From NCBI RefSeq assembly GCF_023100945.1, contig NZ_CP064689.1:6864001-6928000 (forward strand): a DNA stretch of 64,000 bases, in the 5' to 3' direction. The position numbers were made by a program, and so were the translations under genes. This DNA is from Bradyrhizobium sp. 200 (GTDB taxonomy: Bacteria; Pseudomonadota; Alphaproteobacteria; Rhizobiales; Xanthobacteraceae). The notes below the pieces were generated by a model. It had not been told where the DNA came from and did not search any database. It was given only the letters and a program-made list of their open reading frames with translations. Numbering within the stretch: position 1 is the first letter of the stretch; each line of letters begins with the position of its first letter. This document shows, piece by piece, positions 9,361-18,392 of this stretch.

Positions 9361-9714
9361 TTACCGCATCCATAAGAGGATGGCTGCGAGAGTGACGACG
9401 GCACGGTAGTTTCGGGCGGTCTTTTCGAAGCGGGTTGCGACGCGGCGGAATTGCTTGAGTTTTGAGAAGCAGCATTCCACGAGATGGCGCTGGGCATAGA
9501 GATGCTTGTCGAGCGGATATTTGAGCGCGCGTGACGGATTGTTGGGGATGACGGCGAGCGCGCCTTTGGCAGCGATGGCCTGGCGCAAGTGATCGGCGTC
9601 ATAGGCCGTATCGGCCATGACGACTTCGGCGGCCAATCCCTCGATCAATGCGGCGGCTTGCGGTGCATCGCCCTTCTGACCTGCGGTAAGGGTGAACCGC
9701 ACGGGACATCCCAA
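9361..9714 (-). CDS. IS5/IS427 transposase, OrfB part
   Basis: This frame holds the C-terminal DDE region: GCPVRFTLTAGQKGDAPQAA, EVVMADTAYDADHLRQAI with the second Asp, and HLVECCFSKLKQFRRVATRF with the Glu and the YREK-like segment. It is most probably made only as a fusion with OrfA through frameshifting at the A-run near 9790. Length and order match intact IS427 members. Confidence 0.88.
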   Translation of the reverse strand: MGCPVRFTLTAGQKGDAPQAAALIEGLAAEVVMADTAYDADHLRQAIAAKGALAVIPNNPSRALKYPLDKHLYAQRHLVECCFSKLKQFRRVATRFEKTARNYRAVVTLAAILLWMR

Positions 9715-9743
9715 GCCTCGAACGGCCAGATGTATCTTGGTGC

Positions 9744-10124
9744 TCAGGCCACCGCGCGAGCGGCCGAGCGCCTGATCTTCAGACCCCCTTTTTTGGCCCC
9801 GGCAGCGTGCTGGTGGGCTCGGACGATGGTGGAGTCGACGATCAGATATTCGAAGTCCGGATCATCGGACATCGCCTCAAAGATGCGCCACCAAACACCC
9901 TTGACGCTCCATCTACTGAAGCGACGGAATACACTGTTCCATTCCCCGAACGCTTCCGGAAGATCACGCCAGGGAGAGCCCGTACGCACGATCCACAGCA
10001 CACCTTCCACAAACATCCGATTGTCGCGGCCCGTCGAACCCTTCTGGTCGGGTCGGCCGATGATCAGCGGCGCCATCCGCTCCCACGCCGCGTCGCTCAA
10101 AACCAACCGGTCCATCACACCCAA
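9744..10124 (-). CDS. IS5/IS427 transposase, OrfA part
   Basis: The frame gives MDRLVLSDAAWERMAPLIIG (ATG at 10115; an upstream ATG at 10124 is also possible), then DNRMFVEGVLWIVRTGSPWR and FEYLIVDSTIVRAHQHAAGA, which holds the first catalytic Asp. The end crosses AAAAAAG (complement of 9787-9793), after which the OrfB frame continues with the same transposase. In IS427-group elements such a run directs programmed ribosomal frameshifting to make the OrfAB fusion, so this is probably a functional split gene. Confidence 0.88.
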   Translation of the reverse strand: MGVMDRLVLSDAAWERMAPLIIGRPDQKGSTGRDNRMFVEGVLWIVRTGSPWRDLPEAFGEWNSVFRRFSRWSVKGVWWRIFEAMSDDPDFEYLIVDSTIVRAHQHAAGAKKGGLKIRRSAARAVA

Positions 10125-10232
10125 GGCTGCCTCCCCAAAAGCAGCCTTGAATCTGATTTGCTCCTAAAAGGGAATCCTTAGAGTCCACACCACCTAGGGC
10201 GTAAGAGTCGCCCCCGATCACGCCGGCGAAGC

Positions 10233-10931
10233 TCACGACGTTAAGATCAGATCGCTTTTGCCATCAACTAGGCTCATCAACTCCTCACCGGTTTGCCAAA
10301 CAAGGCAATCGTCGTCCACAACATCCTCCTCTATCAGCTGCAATATCGACCCGCCGGGTTCTTGATGCGCATATCCGTAGACAACGCCCTTATCCACCAG
10401 GCGGCGCGCTACAAGTGCACATAAAAAATCAGGAGCCCACATGGCAAAGGACGTGCCGCGAGCTATTCCTGCCATGATCTTGGACATGCCCTGCCCTCTA
10501 AAGTCCCTACGCACCCAGCGATCCCCGAGATAAGCTACTTTCCCGGTTATATTCTTGGCGCTCGGGGCTACACAAGTGCAACGGTCCTGAGGATGCGCAT
10601 GTACGGTCGGGTCAGCGTAAAACGCCTTCAAAGACCGAAGATGTTCTGCAAGGTTGGTCCGTGAAAGGTCGTACAGTCGAGCAGCCTCTAAAACCGCTAC
10701 CTCGTTATTCTCATCAACGCCCACGATCCAAAATCCCTCGCCTCGTTTGATTGGCGAGCGATCTGGTCGGAAGTTTGGATATGTCCGTCCCTTTGTTGGA
10801 GTGGCTTGGGTGATCGAGACATACTCATGAAAATCGAACCCTATTGAAATCTTGATTCCCTTCTGGGTGGCGGCCGCGTCATATGCTTGCAGGAATCGTG
10901 AGATCTGCAACGGATTGAGTACGCTTCTCAT
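10233..10931 (-). CDS. GNAT-like acetyltransferase-type protein, paralogue 1
   Basis: The 232-residue protein starts MRSVLNPLQISRFLQAYDA. It contains ITGKVAYLGDRWVRRDFRGQ followed by GMSKIM, a good match to GNAT motif A (the R/Q-x-x-G-x-G/A acetyl-CoA loop), preceded by a Cys pair in HPQDRCTCVAPSAK. No other family feature is clear. A second copy at 29588-30310 is roughly 70% identical by eye. The region upstream also holds a 15-base sequence shared with that copy at nearly the same distance from the start. The substrate is unknown; a small-molecule or protein acyltransferase is the likeliest class. Confidence 0.65.
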   Translation of the reverse strand: MRSVLNPLQISRFLQAYDAAATQKGIKISIGFDFHEYVSITQATPTKGRTYPNFRPDRSPIKRGEGFWIVGVDENNEVAVLEAARLYDLSRTNLAEHLRSLKAFYADPTVHAHPQDRCTCVAPSAKNITGKVAYLGDRWVRRDFRGQGMSKIMAGIARGTSFAMWAPDFLCALVARRLVDKGVVYGYAHQEPGGSILQLIEEDVVDDDCLVWQTGEELMSLVDGKSDLILTS

Positions 10932-11019
10932 TGCTACAGTTTGTCCTCTCGTGATCTGCGACGCTGTAGTCTATACAACCGACCGCTGCTGGTAATACAG
11001 GACGATCAATGGATCGAAC

Positions 11020-11034
11020 AACTACCTACTCTGG
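11020..11034 (-). promoter_or_regulatory. 15-base element shared upstream of both GNAT-like paralogues
   Basis: AACTACCTACTCTGG is identical here and at 30397-30411. It lies about 89 bases upstream of the start codon of paralogue 1 and about 87 bases upstream of paralogue 2, although the sequence around it is much less conserved. Conservation at fixed distance suggests a promoter or operator; the factor is unknown. Confidence 0.45.
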
Positions 11035-11600
11035 GGAGAAACATCGTATTCGATGTTGCTGCAGCATACTGGGACCTACAGGGTCTAACGACCGCTAAGC
11101 CTCCCTGCGAGGCCGACGCGGGCCGGGGCTTGCGGCAAACGATATCGTCCACTCAGCCTGAAGAGTTTCTAACTATTCTCGCATCAAGCACGACATTTGC
11201 GATTCATTGCACTCCGCGGCTGAGTCGCAGCCAGCTCCTGATGGCGATGCGAGCACGCCAACTAACCAGTTTCACGTTTTTGACACCGGACCGACCGTGT
11301 TGGCCTCGGCCAGCGCACATCAACGCGCCTGCCGAACCAGGTCGGAACGGCGTCTTGCTAGCTTCCAAGTCGCTTCCGCGACTACCTCTGAAACGAGACC
11401 CTGCTCTGCAGTCTCGATCATACTCGCGTGGTGGGTGGCGGACCTCAACAAAGTCCACCCGCACTCGCTATCACCAATTACCGTATCCGTCATTGGCTGA
11501 GCAAGCCCGGGCTAACTCCGCTGAACACCCGATGCTCTCGGGCGCCGTCCCCCGACTCTGACCTCGTCTGGGTAACCAGGAGTCAGCACACTACTCTGGC
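11035..11600. other. Gene-free stretch between GNAT-like gene and ectB-like gene
   Basis: Open frames here (for example 10941-11561 plus) show no motif, no ribosome site and no family resemblance. Nothing identifiable. Confidence 0.5.
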
Positions 11601-12878
11601 CTATTTCAGCGTTTCGGCCAAAGATTCCTCAAACAGGTCGAGGCCGTGATTTAGTGTCTCAAGGTCGATCGTGAGTGCAGGCAAGAATTTTACGACCTGA
11701 TCAACGGGTCCGCATCGTTCGACGATCAATCCCTTGTCAAATGCCTTTCGTGTTGTCGCCTCTGCAATTTCGGGCTTTTGGCAATCAAACCCCAACGCCA
11801 TTCCTCTGCCTCGAACCGCAAAATTGTTTCCGTGCTCGGCGGCGATGGCCTCAAGTCGACTCCGCATAAGTTCTCCCATACGGTGAACCTCCTCCGAGAA
11901 GATCCGGCAGCGCCAATATATATTTATCGCGGCGGTTGCTGATACAAGTGCAAGGTTGTTTCCTCGAAACGTGCCTGTGTGTTCTCCTGGCTGCCACACG
12001 TCGAGCTCCTCTCTTATCAACAGCATTGACAGTGGCAAACCGTACCCACTTAGCGATTTGGACAGCACGACAATGTCTGGCGACAACGCGGCAAACTCGA
12101 AACTAAAGAAGTCGCCCGTGCGGCCACAGCCCATCTGGATATCATCTACTACGAAAACTGCGCCAACCTCTCTTGCTATCGCCTGAATTGATTGTAACCA
12201 TTCCTTACTAGCTGCATTTATACCACCTTCTCCCTGCACCGTTTCGACGAGAATGGCAGCTGGACAATCGATCCCACTGCTCTCGTCAATCAATACCTTT
12301 CGCAGGTAGTCAGCCGTATCAACAGCTGGCCCAAGATAGCCATCATAGGGCATGAACGTTGCCCCCGATAAAGGAACGCCGCTACCCGCGCGATAAAAAC
12401 GATTTCCAGTCGCGGCCATTGCTCCTAAACTCATACCATGATATCCGCGCATGAATGAAATGACGTTTTGACGTCCCGTAACTTTGCGTGAGAGTTTTAA
12501 GGCTGCCTCGACGGCGTTGGCACCTGTTGGCCCCGTGAATTGGAACCGGTATTGCAGATTCCGATTCCGAAGTATGATAGAGCTGAACGTCTCCATAAAT
12601 TTGAGCTTTGCAGGCGTGGCTAAGTCAAGGCCGTGGACTACGGCATCCGAATCTAGATACTCAGTGATAACAGCTTTGATCTGGTGATTGTTGTGGCCGT
12701 AGTTCAGCGCTCCAGCGCCGGAGAGGAAGTCAATGACCTTTTGGCCTCCCTCCGTTAACATAATCGAGCCGCGGGCTCGACTGAAAATAGCTGGGAACGA
12801 ACGTGAGTACGAGCGGACGTTTGATTCTAGGGCTCCGAATGCCTGCATTTTACGGGGCTCGCTACTCACTCCATCCAT
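11601..12878 (-). CDS. ectB: Diaminobutyrate--2-oxoglutarate aminotransferase (EctB-like)
   Basis: Class III PLP aminotransferase of 425 residues. ATG 12878 (MDGVSSEPRKMQAFGALESN) is chosen because GAGGAG lies just upstream and the next segment, VRSYSRSFPAIFSRA, matches the usual EctB N-terminus; the open frame extends further upstream but looks non-coding. Key parts: GPTGANAVEAALKLSRK near 117, YHGMSLGAMAATGNRFYR, VETVQGEGGINAAS near 211, VVDDIQMGCGRTG with Asp245 for the PLP ring, and VLSKSLSGYGLPLS with Lys274. EctB converts aspartate semialdehyde and glutamate to 2,4-diaminobutyrate. No ectA or ectC is nearby. A divergent aspartokinase (13498) suggests a dedicated precursor supply. By eye it is AT-richer than its neighbours, which suggests transfer. 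Confidence 0.88.
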   Translation of the reverse strand: MDGVSSEPRKMQAFGALESNVRSYSRSFPAIFSRARGSIMLTEGGQKVIDFLSGAGALNYGHNNHQIKAVITEYLDSDAVVHGLDLATPAKLKFMETFSSIILRNRNLQYRFQFTGPTGANAVEAALKLSRKVTGRQNVISFMRGYHGMSLGAMAATGNRFYRAGSGVPLSGATFMPYDGYLGPAVDTADYLRKVLIDESSGIDCPAAILVETVQGEGGINAASKEWLQSIQAIAREVGAVFVVDDIQMGCGRTGDFFSFEFAALSPDIVVLSKSLSGYGLPLSMLLIREELDVWQPGEHTGTFRGNNLALVSATAAINIYWRCRIFSEEVHRMGELMRSRLEAIAAEHGNNFAVRGRGMALGFDCQKPEIAEATTRKAFDKGLIVERCGPVDQVVKFLPALTIDLETLNHGLDLFEESLAETLK

Positions 12879-13138
12879 GGCGGTCTCCTCTGCAAGTACG
12901 ACTCTCGCAGTTCCGTGAGCCGTCGACGTGGCGGACGTGCCGCACGTCTCCGCTGGACTCATATTGCACGACGCGTGTCTCCCAGAACGGCTCAACTGAG
13001 TAACCTGAAAACGGGAAGCAACGAACCTACTAATGCTAGTAGTCCTTTGTGATTGAGAGTTACGTGTGGGCGGTTAGCTCCGCGATACGGAGGTGATTTG
13101 AGCTATTTGCGTGCCGACCGTCAGAAAGGTGTTGTGCG

Positions 13139-13183
13139 CGAGCACGGGCGGCGAGAGCGCCCGAACCGGGCGCGCCGTGCTCG
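13139..13183. repeat. Inverted repeat in the ectB-ask intergenic region (hairpin 1)
   Basis: CGAGCACGG (13139-13147) pairs perfectly with CCGTGCTCG (13175-13183). It lies between the divergent ectB-like and aspartokinase genes, about 310 bases upstream of the kinase start, so it could be an operator or part of a structured leader. Confidence 0.4.
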
Positions 13184-13191
13184 ACAATTTC

Positions 13192-13214
13192 ATTCGGGCT
13201 GCTGCCGCCCGAAT
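13192..13214. repeat. Inverted repeat in the ectB-ask intergenic region (hairpin 2)
   Basis: ATTCGGGC (13192-13199) pairs with GCCCGAAT (13207-13214) across a seven-base loop, directly after hairpin 1. No T run follows on either strand, so it does not look like a simple terminator. Confidence 0.4.
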
Positions 13215-13497
13215 TGGTCATCATCGGTCGGCTCGAAGCTCCAAGCAGCGGTCGTGGTATGGTCTGCTAACTAGCACAGAAGTTCGATATGCGGGGCGTT
13301 AGGCCCACTCGCCGATGACTTCAGTCCACTCGAATGCACCAGCGATCTGCCGCCAGCGCTCGAACTCCCAGCTCTGGCAGGTGCGCACTTCTCCGCGCCT
13401 AGTTAATGATGTCATCCGCGTATCTAGTAGATCAATCCCAAATGCAGCCCGCATGAGGCCTGTATTCGTTAGAAGGTTGACCGGGGGTCATTTCGCC

Positions 13498-14589
13498 ATG
13501 ACAGTCACAATCATGAAGTTCGGCGGATCTTCGTTTCGCCGAGCGGACTGCTATCGTTCTGTTTCTGCCCACATAATGGACAGACTTGCTACTGATGCAG
13601 ACCAAGTCGTTGTTGTTGTTAGTGCGATGTACGGGGTAACGGAGTCCCTAAAAGCGCTGGCGTTAGCCGTAAATGACCGATGCGATAGTGCAGCATTAGA
13701 TACTGTGCTCACGACAGGGGAAATGGTTTCCGTTGGATTACTTGAGGCTGCGTTGGAGAGATATTCGGTTCCGGTATCAACGCTCTTTGGTTATTCGTTG
13801 GGGTTCCGAACATCCTCGGGATTTAATCGAGCATGCATCGAGAATATTGACGAGGTGCCGCTTCGTAAGGCGCTGCAGGCAAGCCGAGTGGTAATAGTAG
13901 CCGGTGCCCAGGGCGCGGATGAGAGCGGGCGCATCACAATGCTTGGCCGTAATAGCTCGGATTTAACCGCAGTGGTCGTGGCCGACGTTGTGGGAAGTAG
14001 TTCGTGTGAGATCTATTCGGACGTTTGCGGCATCTACACATCCGACCCGCACCTAGTGAAGGGAGCGAGGCTGGTCCGGGAAATTTCCTATGCTAGTGTC
14101 AGTCGCATGGCGCGATGCGGCGCTAGAGTACTTCACTATGGAGCCGCTGAATACGCTTCTACCTGCGGAATTGTGATCTCTTGTAAATCGTTGGCACCGC
14201 AGGAGAATGTCGGAACGCTTGTGGGTGACTTGGGAAACGCTGCAACTGTTGTAATCAATCCATCAGCAAAACGAATAAAGTTAAGTAGTTCTTCTGAACA
14301 GCAGGCAGTGCTAGCTCTCCTGGATGCACTCGACATCACATGGATCGACGTGGATGAGGATGTAGGGTCTGAGGTTTATTTGAGCCATGACGTAGATTTT
14401 GCTCTCAAAGCGTTCGCACAAAAAGGAATCAGACCTCTCGATGTTTCGAACAGAGTGTTAGTTACTGAGATCAACAAGGATAGACAAAGGTCTCACGAGT
14501 TTCTAGATCTCGACTCTGCTGTTACTTACGCCCGAAGAGCACATGAGACTATCTACCCTTCGGAGGAGCAATCCGATGTCAGCCTATGA
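13498..14589 (+). CDS. Aspartate kinase, short specialised form
   Basis: The start MTVTIMKFGGSSFRRADCYR at 13498 gives the kinase N-terminal KFGGSS motif; upstream in-frame codons look non-coding. The 363-residue product carries VVVVSAMYGVTESLKAL, TTGEMVSVGLLEAAL, ITMLGRNSSDLTAVVVADVV (the GRGGSD-type motif, here GRNSSD), and SDVCGIYTSDPHLVKGARLV. After the catalytic domain only about 100 residues remain, less than the usual tandem ACT region of LysC enzymes, so lysine/threonine feedback may be reduced, as reported for ectoine-linked aspartokinases. It phosphorylates aspartate to aspartyl phosphate. It is divergent from the EctB-like gene, which uses the next-but-one intermediate. Base composition is similarly AT-rich. 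Confidence 0.85.
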   Translation: MTVTIMKFGGSSFRRADCYRSVSAHIMDRLATDADQVVVVVSAMYGVTESLKALALAVNDRCDSAALDTVLTTGEMVSVGLLEAALERYSVPVSTLFGYSLGFRTSSGFNRACIENIDEVPLRKALQASRVVIVAGAQGADESGRITMLGRNSSDLTAVVVADVVGSSSCEIYSDVCGIYTSDPHLVKGARLVREISYASVSRMARCGARVLHYGAAEYASTCGIVISCKSLAPQENVGTLVGDLGNAATVVINPSAKRIKLSSSSEQQAVLALLDALDITWIDVDEDVGSEVYLSHDVDFALKAFAQKGIRPLDVSNRVLVTEINKDRQRSHEFLDLDSAVTYARRAHETIYPSEEQSDVSL

Positions 14590-15059
14590 CATCGCTCCGT
14601 GCGCTGTCGTGATACCGTCATGTATCATACTCTCAGAGTTTTCATAGCTTCGCCACAGTGAATGCGTTCCGATCATTGCCTAGTCGAGCGGCAGCGCTTA
14701 CCAGACCTGTCCTAAGACGTCACCATCACTGGCGAGATAGAACGCGGGGTCTGCCGTTGAATTCGAGCGTTCTCACTTCTCGGTCGTTCTCGTCCCTACA
14801 AGACCAATGACGACTATCTCTGCGCCTGTGTGCAACAACAATCAGAGTTGCAGCTTCGTCAAAAGCCAGCGGCCAACCTGGATTTCTGGAGCAGCTACAG
14901 TTTGGCGATAACGCGCGACACGAGCAAACCAAAGGGATCTACCAACAGGTCTAGCTTCCCCACCACGGCGGAATGCGCTAGCTCATGGAGCGCGACACTC
15001 GAAACGATCCTCGAGAATGCCAACTTCAACGCCGTCGTCTTTCAAGCGATCCTGGAGGG
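14590..15059. other. Stretch between aspartokinase and CoA-transferase relic
   Basis: No intact gene. Frames are short and mixed. The right end merges into the possible CaiB-type relic. Confidence 0.45.
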
Positions 15060-15193
15060 ATCGCAGCCGCCAGATACAGATGCCTTCGACCTGGAGTTGG
15101 CGAAACCGCAGGCCGGCGGACGGATGCCGAGACTCGGCGAGTATGGACACGAGATCTGTCGTCGAGCCGATTTGTCGACGAAGAGATCCAATG
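15060..15193 (+). pseudogene. Possible C-terminal relic of a CaiB/BaiF CoA-transferase
   Basis: One frame reads GGRMPRLGEYGHEICRRAD and, after a one-base shift, RFVDEEIQ then stop. CaiB-family proteins usually end with a segment like PRLGEHTDEIL...GFSDEEIAAL, so this fits a frameshifted CaiB tail. The stop overlaps an ATGA that opens a very short frame (MTKVVQLPTS then stop) before the MaoC gene. The match is short, so confidence is limited. Confidence 0.35.
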
Positions 15194-15256
15194 ACCAAAG
15201 TGGTCCAGCTGCCGACTTCATAAGCGGCGCCATGGCGGAAATGAAAAGGAGAGCGC

Positions 15257-15709
15257 ATGCCCGGACTGTATTACGAAGATTTCGAAGTCGGTCAGGAATT
15301 CAGGCACGGCCTGAGCCGGACCGTCACCGAAATGGACAACACTATGTTCAGCCTTTTAACGCTGAACCCGCAGCCGCTTCATATTGACGCGCATTTCGCG
15401 GCCTCGACGGAATTCGGTCAGCGGATTTTCAACAGTCTCTATACGCTCGGAATCATGATCGGCATGACAGTCTATGAAACGACGCTAAGAACCACGGTGG
15501 CGAATCTCGGGATGACCGACATCACCTTTCCAAAGCCGGTCTTTCTCGGAGATACGCTGCGGGCTACCACGAAGGTGCTTTCGAAGCGGGAATCGAAATC
15601 GCGTCCGGAAGCGGGGATCGTGGAGTTCGAACACCTGGCGCTCAACCAGCGCGACGAGGTAGTGGGAACATGCCGCCGCACAGCGCTGATGCACAAGAAG
15701 CCGGCCTAA
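15257..15709 (+). CDS. MaoC-family (hot-dog fold) acyl-CoA dehydratase
   Basis: The 150-residue protein has AAGGAGAG five bases before its ATG. It begins MPGLYYEDFEVGQEFRHGLS, typical of MaoC-like proteins, and contains MFSLLTLNPQPLHIDAHFAA, the position of the hydratase motif with Asn-Pro and the catalytic His/Asp region (LNPQPLHID), and FPKPVFLGDTLRATTKVL, the PVFxGDTL strand. The family hydrates enoyl-CoA or dehydrates hydroxyacyl-CoA such as methylmalyl-CoA. It follows a possible CaiB relic, so it may be the survivor of a lost acyl-CoA pathway operon. The gene itself looks intact. Confidence 0.85.
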   Translation: MPGLYYEDFEVGQEFRHGLSRTVTEMDNTMFSLLTLNPQPLHIDAHFAASTEFGQRIFNSLYTLGIMIGMTVYETTLRTTVANLGMTDITFPKPVFLGDTLRATTKVLSKRESKSRPEAGIVEFEHLALNQRDEVVGTCRRTALMHKKPA

Positions 15710-16679
15710 CGCGACAGATGCCTTTGGGGCGACAGCCAGCGGAAATCGAAAAGATCCACATCGAAGATTCACTCGTGTTGCTTCATCCGCTGCGAGAGCT
15801 AGACAATAGCGGACAGCACACGCTGGCTCACGAGCGTCGATCGCAATTGCATCATGGTTCACGCTCTGCTGCCATTCCCTCGGCTGGGGGTCATTGCAGG
15901 TGGAGACATGTATCAGTGCGGTACTTCATGTCGGATCCTTGTCCGTCAGTTCTCAGGAGAAGGCGCCGGCTGAACTGTTTGAGAGACTCCATCGCACCCG
16001 AGCAGGCAGGTTGCACGCAAAGCCGTCTTAAGCTTGCTGAGGCTCCGCCGCAGGATCGATTGAGAGCGATGTGCAAGCCCCCTGATGCCCGAGCACTGTC
16101 GCGGCCATTGTCGATGCCATGGGCCATGTAGATAGCGACAGCCTTACCCGCGTGATTAACACAGTGTGAGCAAGCAAAGGCACACACACGCGCACATATT
16201 GGGCGCCGCGCCAGCCATACTTGTGATCGGCCACCGACACGGTGTCGTATTGCTATCGATACCAACCACGGCACGCTTGCGAGCACGGATATTCGCTTGC
16301 AGTTGCATTATCAGAAAGTACTCTAGATCTGAAGCAAATCGACGCTAGGGCGCCCCTTAATCAAGTCAGCTTGTGTTCGCAACGATTAGCTCCTTGCAGT
16401 AAAGTAGTTCTGCACCGTTCCGCTCTGTTGCGGGAAGACCTGATAGTCGCCCGTGAAGAATCCCTAAGGCCTTGTATCGGGGATTCAGTTTTCTAACGGT
16501 GGCGGTTTTGAGATTGCAAGCTTTTGCGGTTTGCGGCCTCGGAAGCTTGCTAAATTTGATTTTGAAGATTGAACGAAGCCGCTGGCGGCATTTGAGGAGT
16601 TAGTAACGGTCGCCTCCTGTCTGAGAGGATTGAGGGTTTTCAGAACCCAACACTTGAGACAGGGGGTTTTCCGATGGCC
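15710..16679. other. About 1 kb without a recognisable gene
   Basis: Only short frames on both strands without motifs. A GTCAGCTTGT sequence near 16367 was checked as a possible type III secretion box but the spacing does not fit. Confidence 0.5.
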
Positions 16680-17260
16680 AGGTGAGCCCTATCCGCCACG
16701 ACCGTCTGGGCTTGGAGGATGTCCACGCATTCCAGGTTCGTCTGGTGGCGACGGGGATATCATGGCCTGCGCTCAACCAGATCGTCTGATCGTCTGTGCG
16801 TTGCGGTTTTTCTACGCGTGGCGCTCGGCCACGGCACGATCTGGAGCGCATCGCCTATGCGCGAGAGCCACGCAAGCTGCCGGTCGTGCTGAGTGCCGAC
16901 GAGGTGGTGAGCGTTCTGGGCGATCCCGAGCCGCACGGCGTTGACGACGGTCTACGCCGCCGGTTAGGCGTATCGGAGGTCGCTTTCCTGAAGGTCCCTG
17001 ATATCGATAACCGGCGGATGCTGATCCGGCTCGAGCAGGGTAAAAGGCGGCAGGGAGCGTTACGTCACGCTCTCGCCACAGCTTCTAAAGATTCTGCGGG
17101 TCTATTGGCGGCTGACCCGACCGACACGCTGGCTGTTTTCCGGTCGCGATGGCGAGCGGCCGCTTGAACCCACCGTGCTGCACGCCGCCTGCCGTTCAGC
17201 CCGTATCGCAGCCGGTTTGAGCAAGCATGTGAAGGTGCACACGCTGCGGCAGGGCCGTCA
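16680..17260 (+). pseudogene. Tyrosine recombinase (IS91-associated integrase) relic
   Basis: Across several frames one can read DRLGLEDVHAFQVRLVATGI, SWPALNQIV, ERIAYAREPRKLPVVLSADE, LGVSEVAFLKVPDID, MLIRLEQGK, then ARSARIAAGLSKHVKVHTLR. These are the N-terminal SAM-like domain and part of the catalytic domain of the XerC-like integrase that often accompanies IS91 transposases in rhizobia. Several indels break the frame. The final HxLRH...GH...Y region is missing: after HTLR the sequence jumps to IS91 transposase sequence near 17261. Clearly inactive. Confidence 0.8.
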
Positions 17261-17298
17261 CCGCGTGCCGGACAGCGGCGCTCGGCGGCCATGTCGAG

Positions 17299-17306
17299 CA
17301 ATGCGA
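17299..17306. repeat. Left target-site duplication of IS256
   Basis: CAATGCGA lies immediately before the IS256 left end and is repeated exactly at 20634-20641. Removing the element and one copy restores the IS91 reading frame (VEQCDDCGATRIAYN). Confidence 0.85.
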
Positions 17307-18392
17307 GAGGGTGTCAGAAAGAATGTGTAAGCAGGTTTCTGTGAGTTTACCTTACCGAGGAGACTCACATGACGACCGAGAGGACGATTACACCTGAACT
17401 ACTGGATCAACTGCTTGCTAACTATGAGAAGCCTGAAGACCTCACAGGTGCGGACGGGCTTTTCAAGCAGCTGAAGAAGGCGCTGATTGAGCGGGCGCTT
17501 GGTGCGGAACTGAGCGATCATCTTGGCTACGAGAAGGGGGACCCGGCCGGCCGCGGCAGCGGCAATAGCCGTAACGGGACCAGCGCGAAGACGATCCTGA
17601 CCGAGGACGGCGAGATCGACATAGCTGTGCCACGCGACCGGGCCGGCAGCTTCGAGCCGCTATTGATCGCCAAGGGCCAGACCCGTTTCGACGGCTTCGA
17701 CGACAAAATCCTGAGCCTCTACGCGCGCGGCATGACGGTGCGCGAGATCCAGGGGCATTTATCGGAACTTTATGGGGCCGAGGTCTCGCCGGATTTGATC
17801 AGCCGGGTGACCGACGCGGTTCTCGACGAAGTCCGGGAATGGCAAACCCGTCCGCTCGACCCGGTCTATCCGGTGGTGTTTTTCGATGCGCTGCGGGTCA
17901 AGATTCGCGATGAAGGCATGGTCAAGAACAAGGCCGTCTATGTCGCGCTGGCGCTCAACCCGGACGGCGAGAAGGAGGTTCTGGGCCTGTGGATCGAGCA
18001 GACCGAAAGCGCCAAATTCTGGCTCAAGGTCATCAACGACCTGAAGACGCGTGGCGTCAACGATATCTTGATCGCGGTAGTCGATGGGCTCAAGGGCTTT
18101 CCCGAGGCGATCGCCTCGGTCTATCCGCAGACCGTGGTGCAGACCTGCATCGTGCACCTGATCCGCAACAGCCTGGCGTTTGTAGCCTGGAAGGATCGCA
18201 AGGCGATCCTGCCTGCCATCAAGGCAATCTACCGGGCCGAGAATGCCGACATGGCGCTGGTCCGGCTCGAGGAGTTCGAGGACGAATGGGGCAAGCGCTA
18301 TCCGGCGATCGGCCAGGCTTGGCGCCGCGCCTGGGAACAGGTCGTGCCGTTCTTCGCGTTCGCTCCTGGCGTCCGCAAGATGATCTACACCA

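Larger units (their letters stand above)
9347..10194 (-). mobile_element. IS5-family (IS427 group) element with terminal repeats and TA duplication
   Basis: The ends are inverted repeats: the left reads GGTGGTGTGGACAC from 9347, and the right read inward from 10194 is GGTGGTGTGGACTC. Both ends are flanked by TA (9345-9346 and 10195-10196), the target duplication of IS427-type IS5 elements. The 848-bp length and the split transposase fit that group. It sits just downstream of the IS66 element. Confidence 0.92.

Noticed and set aside
10941..11561. 206-codon plus-strand frame between the GNAT-like and ectB-like genes
   Set aside because: It starts inside the promoter region of the minus-strand GNAT-like gene, has no ribosome site and shows no motif.
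12960..13497. Search for a nod box, NifA site or sigma-54 promoter in the ectB-ask region
   Set aside because: No match good enough to the nod box, TGT-N10-ACA or the GG-N10-GC pattern was found by eye.
16360..16400. Possible type III secretion (tts) box, GTCAGCTTGT near 16367
   Set aside because: The half-sites after GTCAGCTT are at the wrong spacing (seven instead of four bases to TCG) and no effector-like gene follows.
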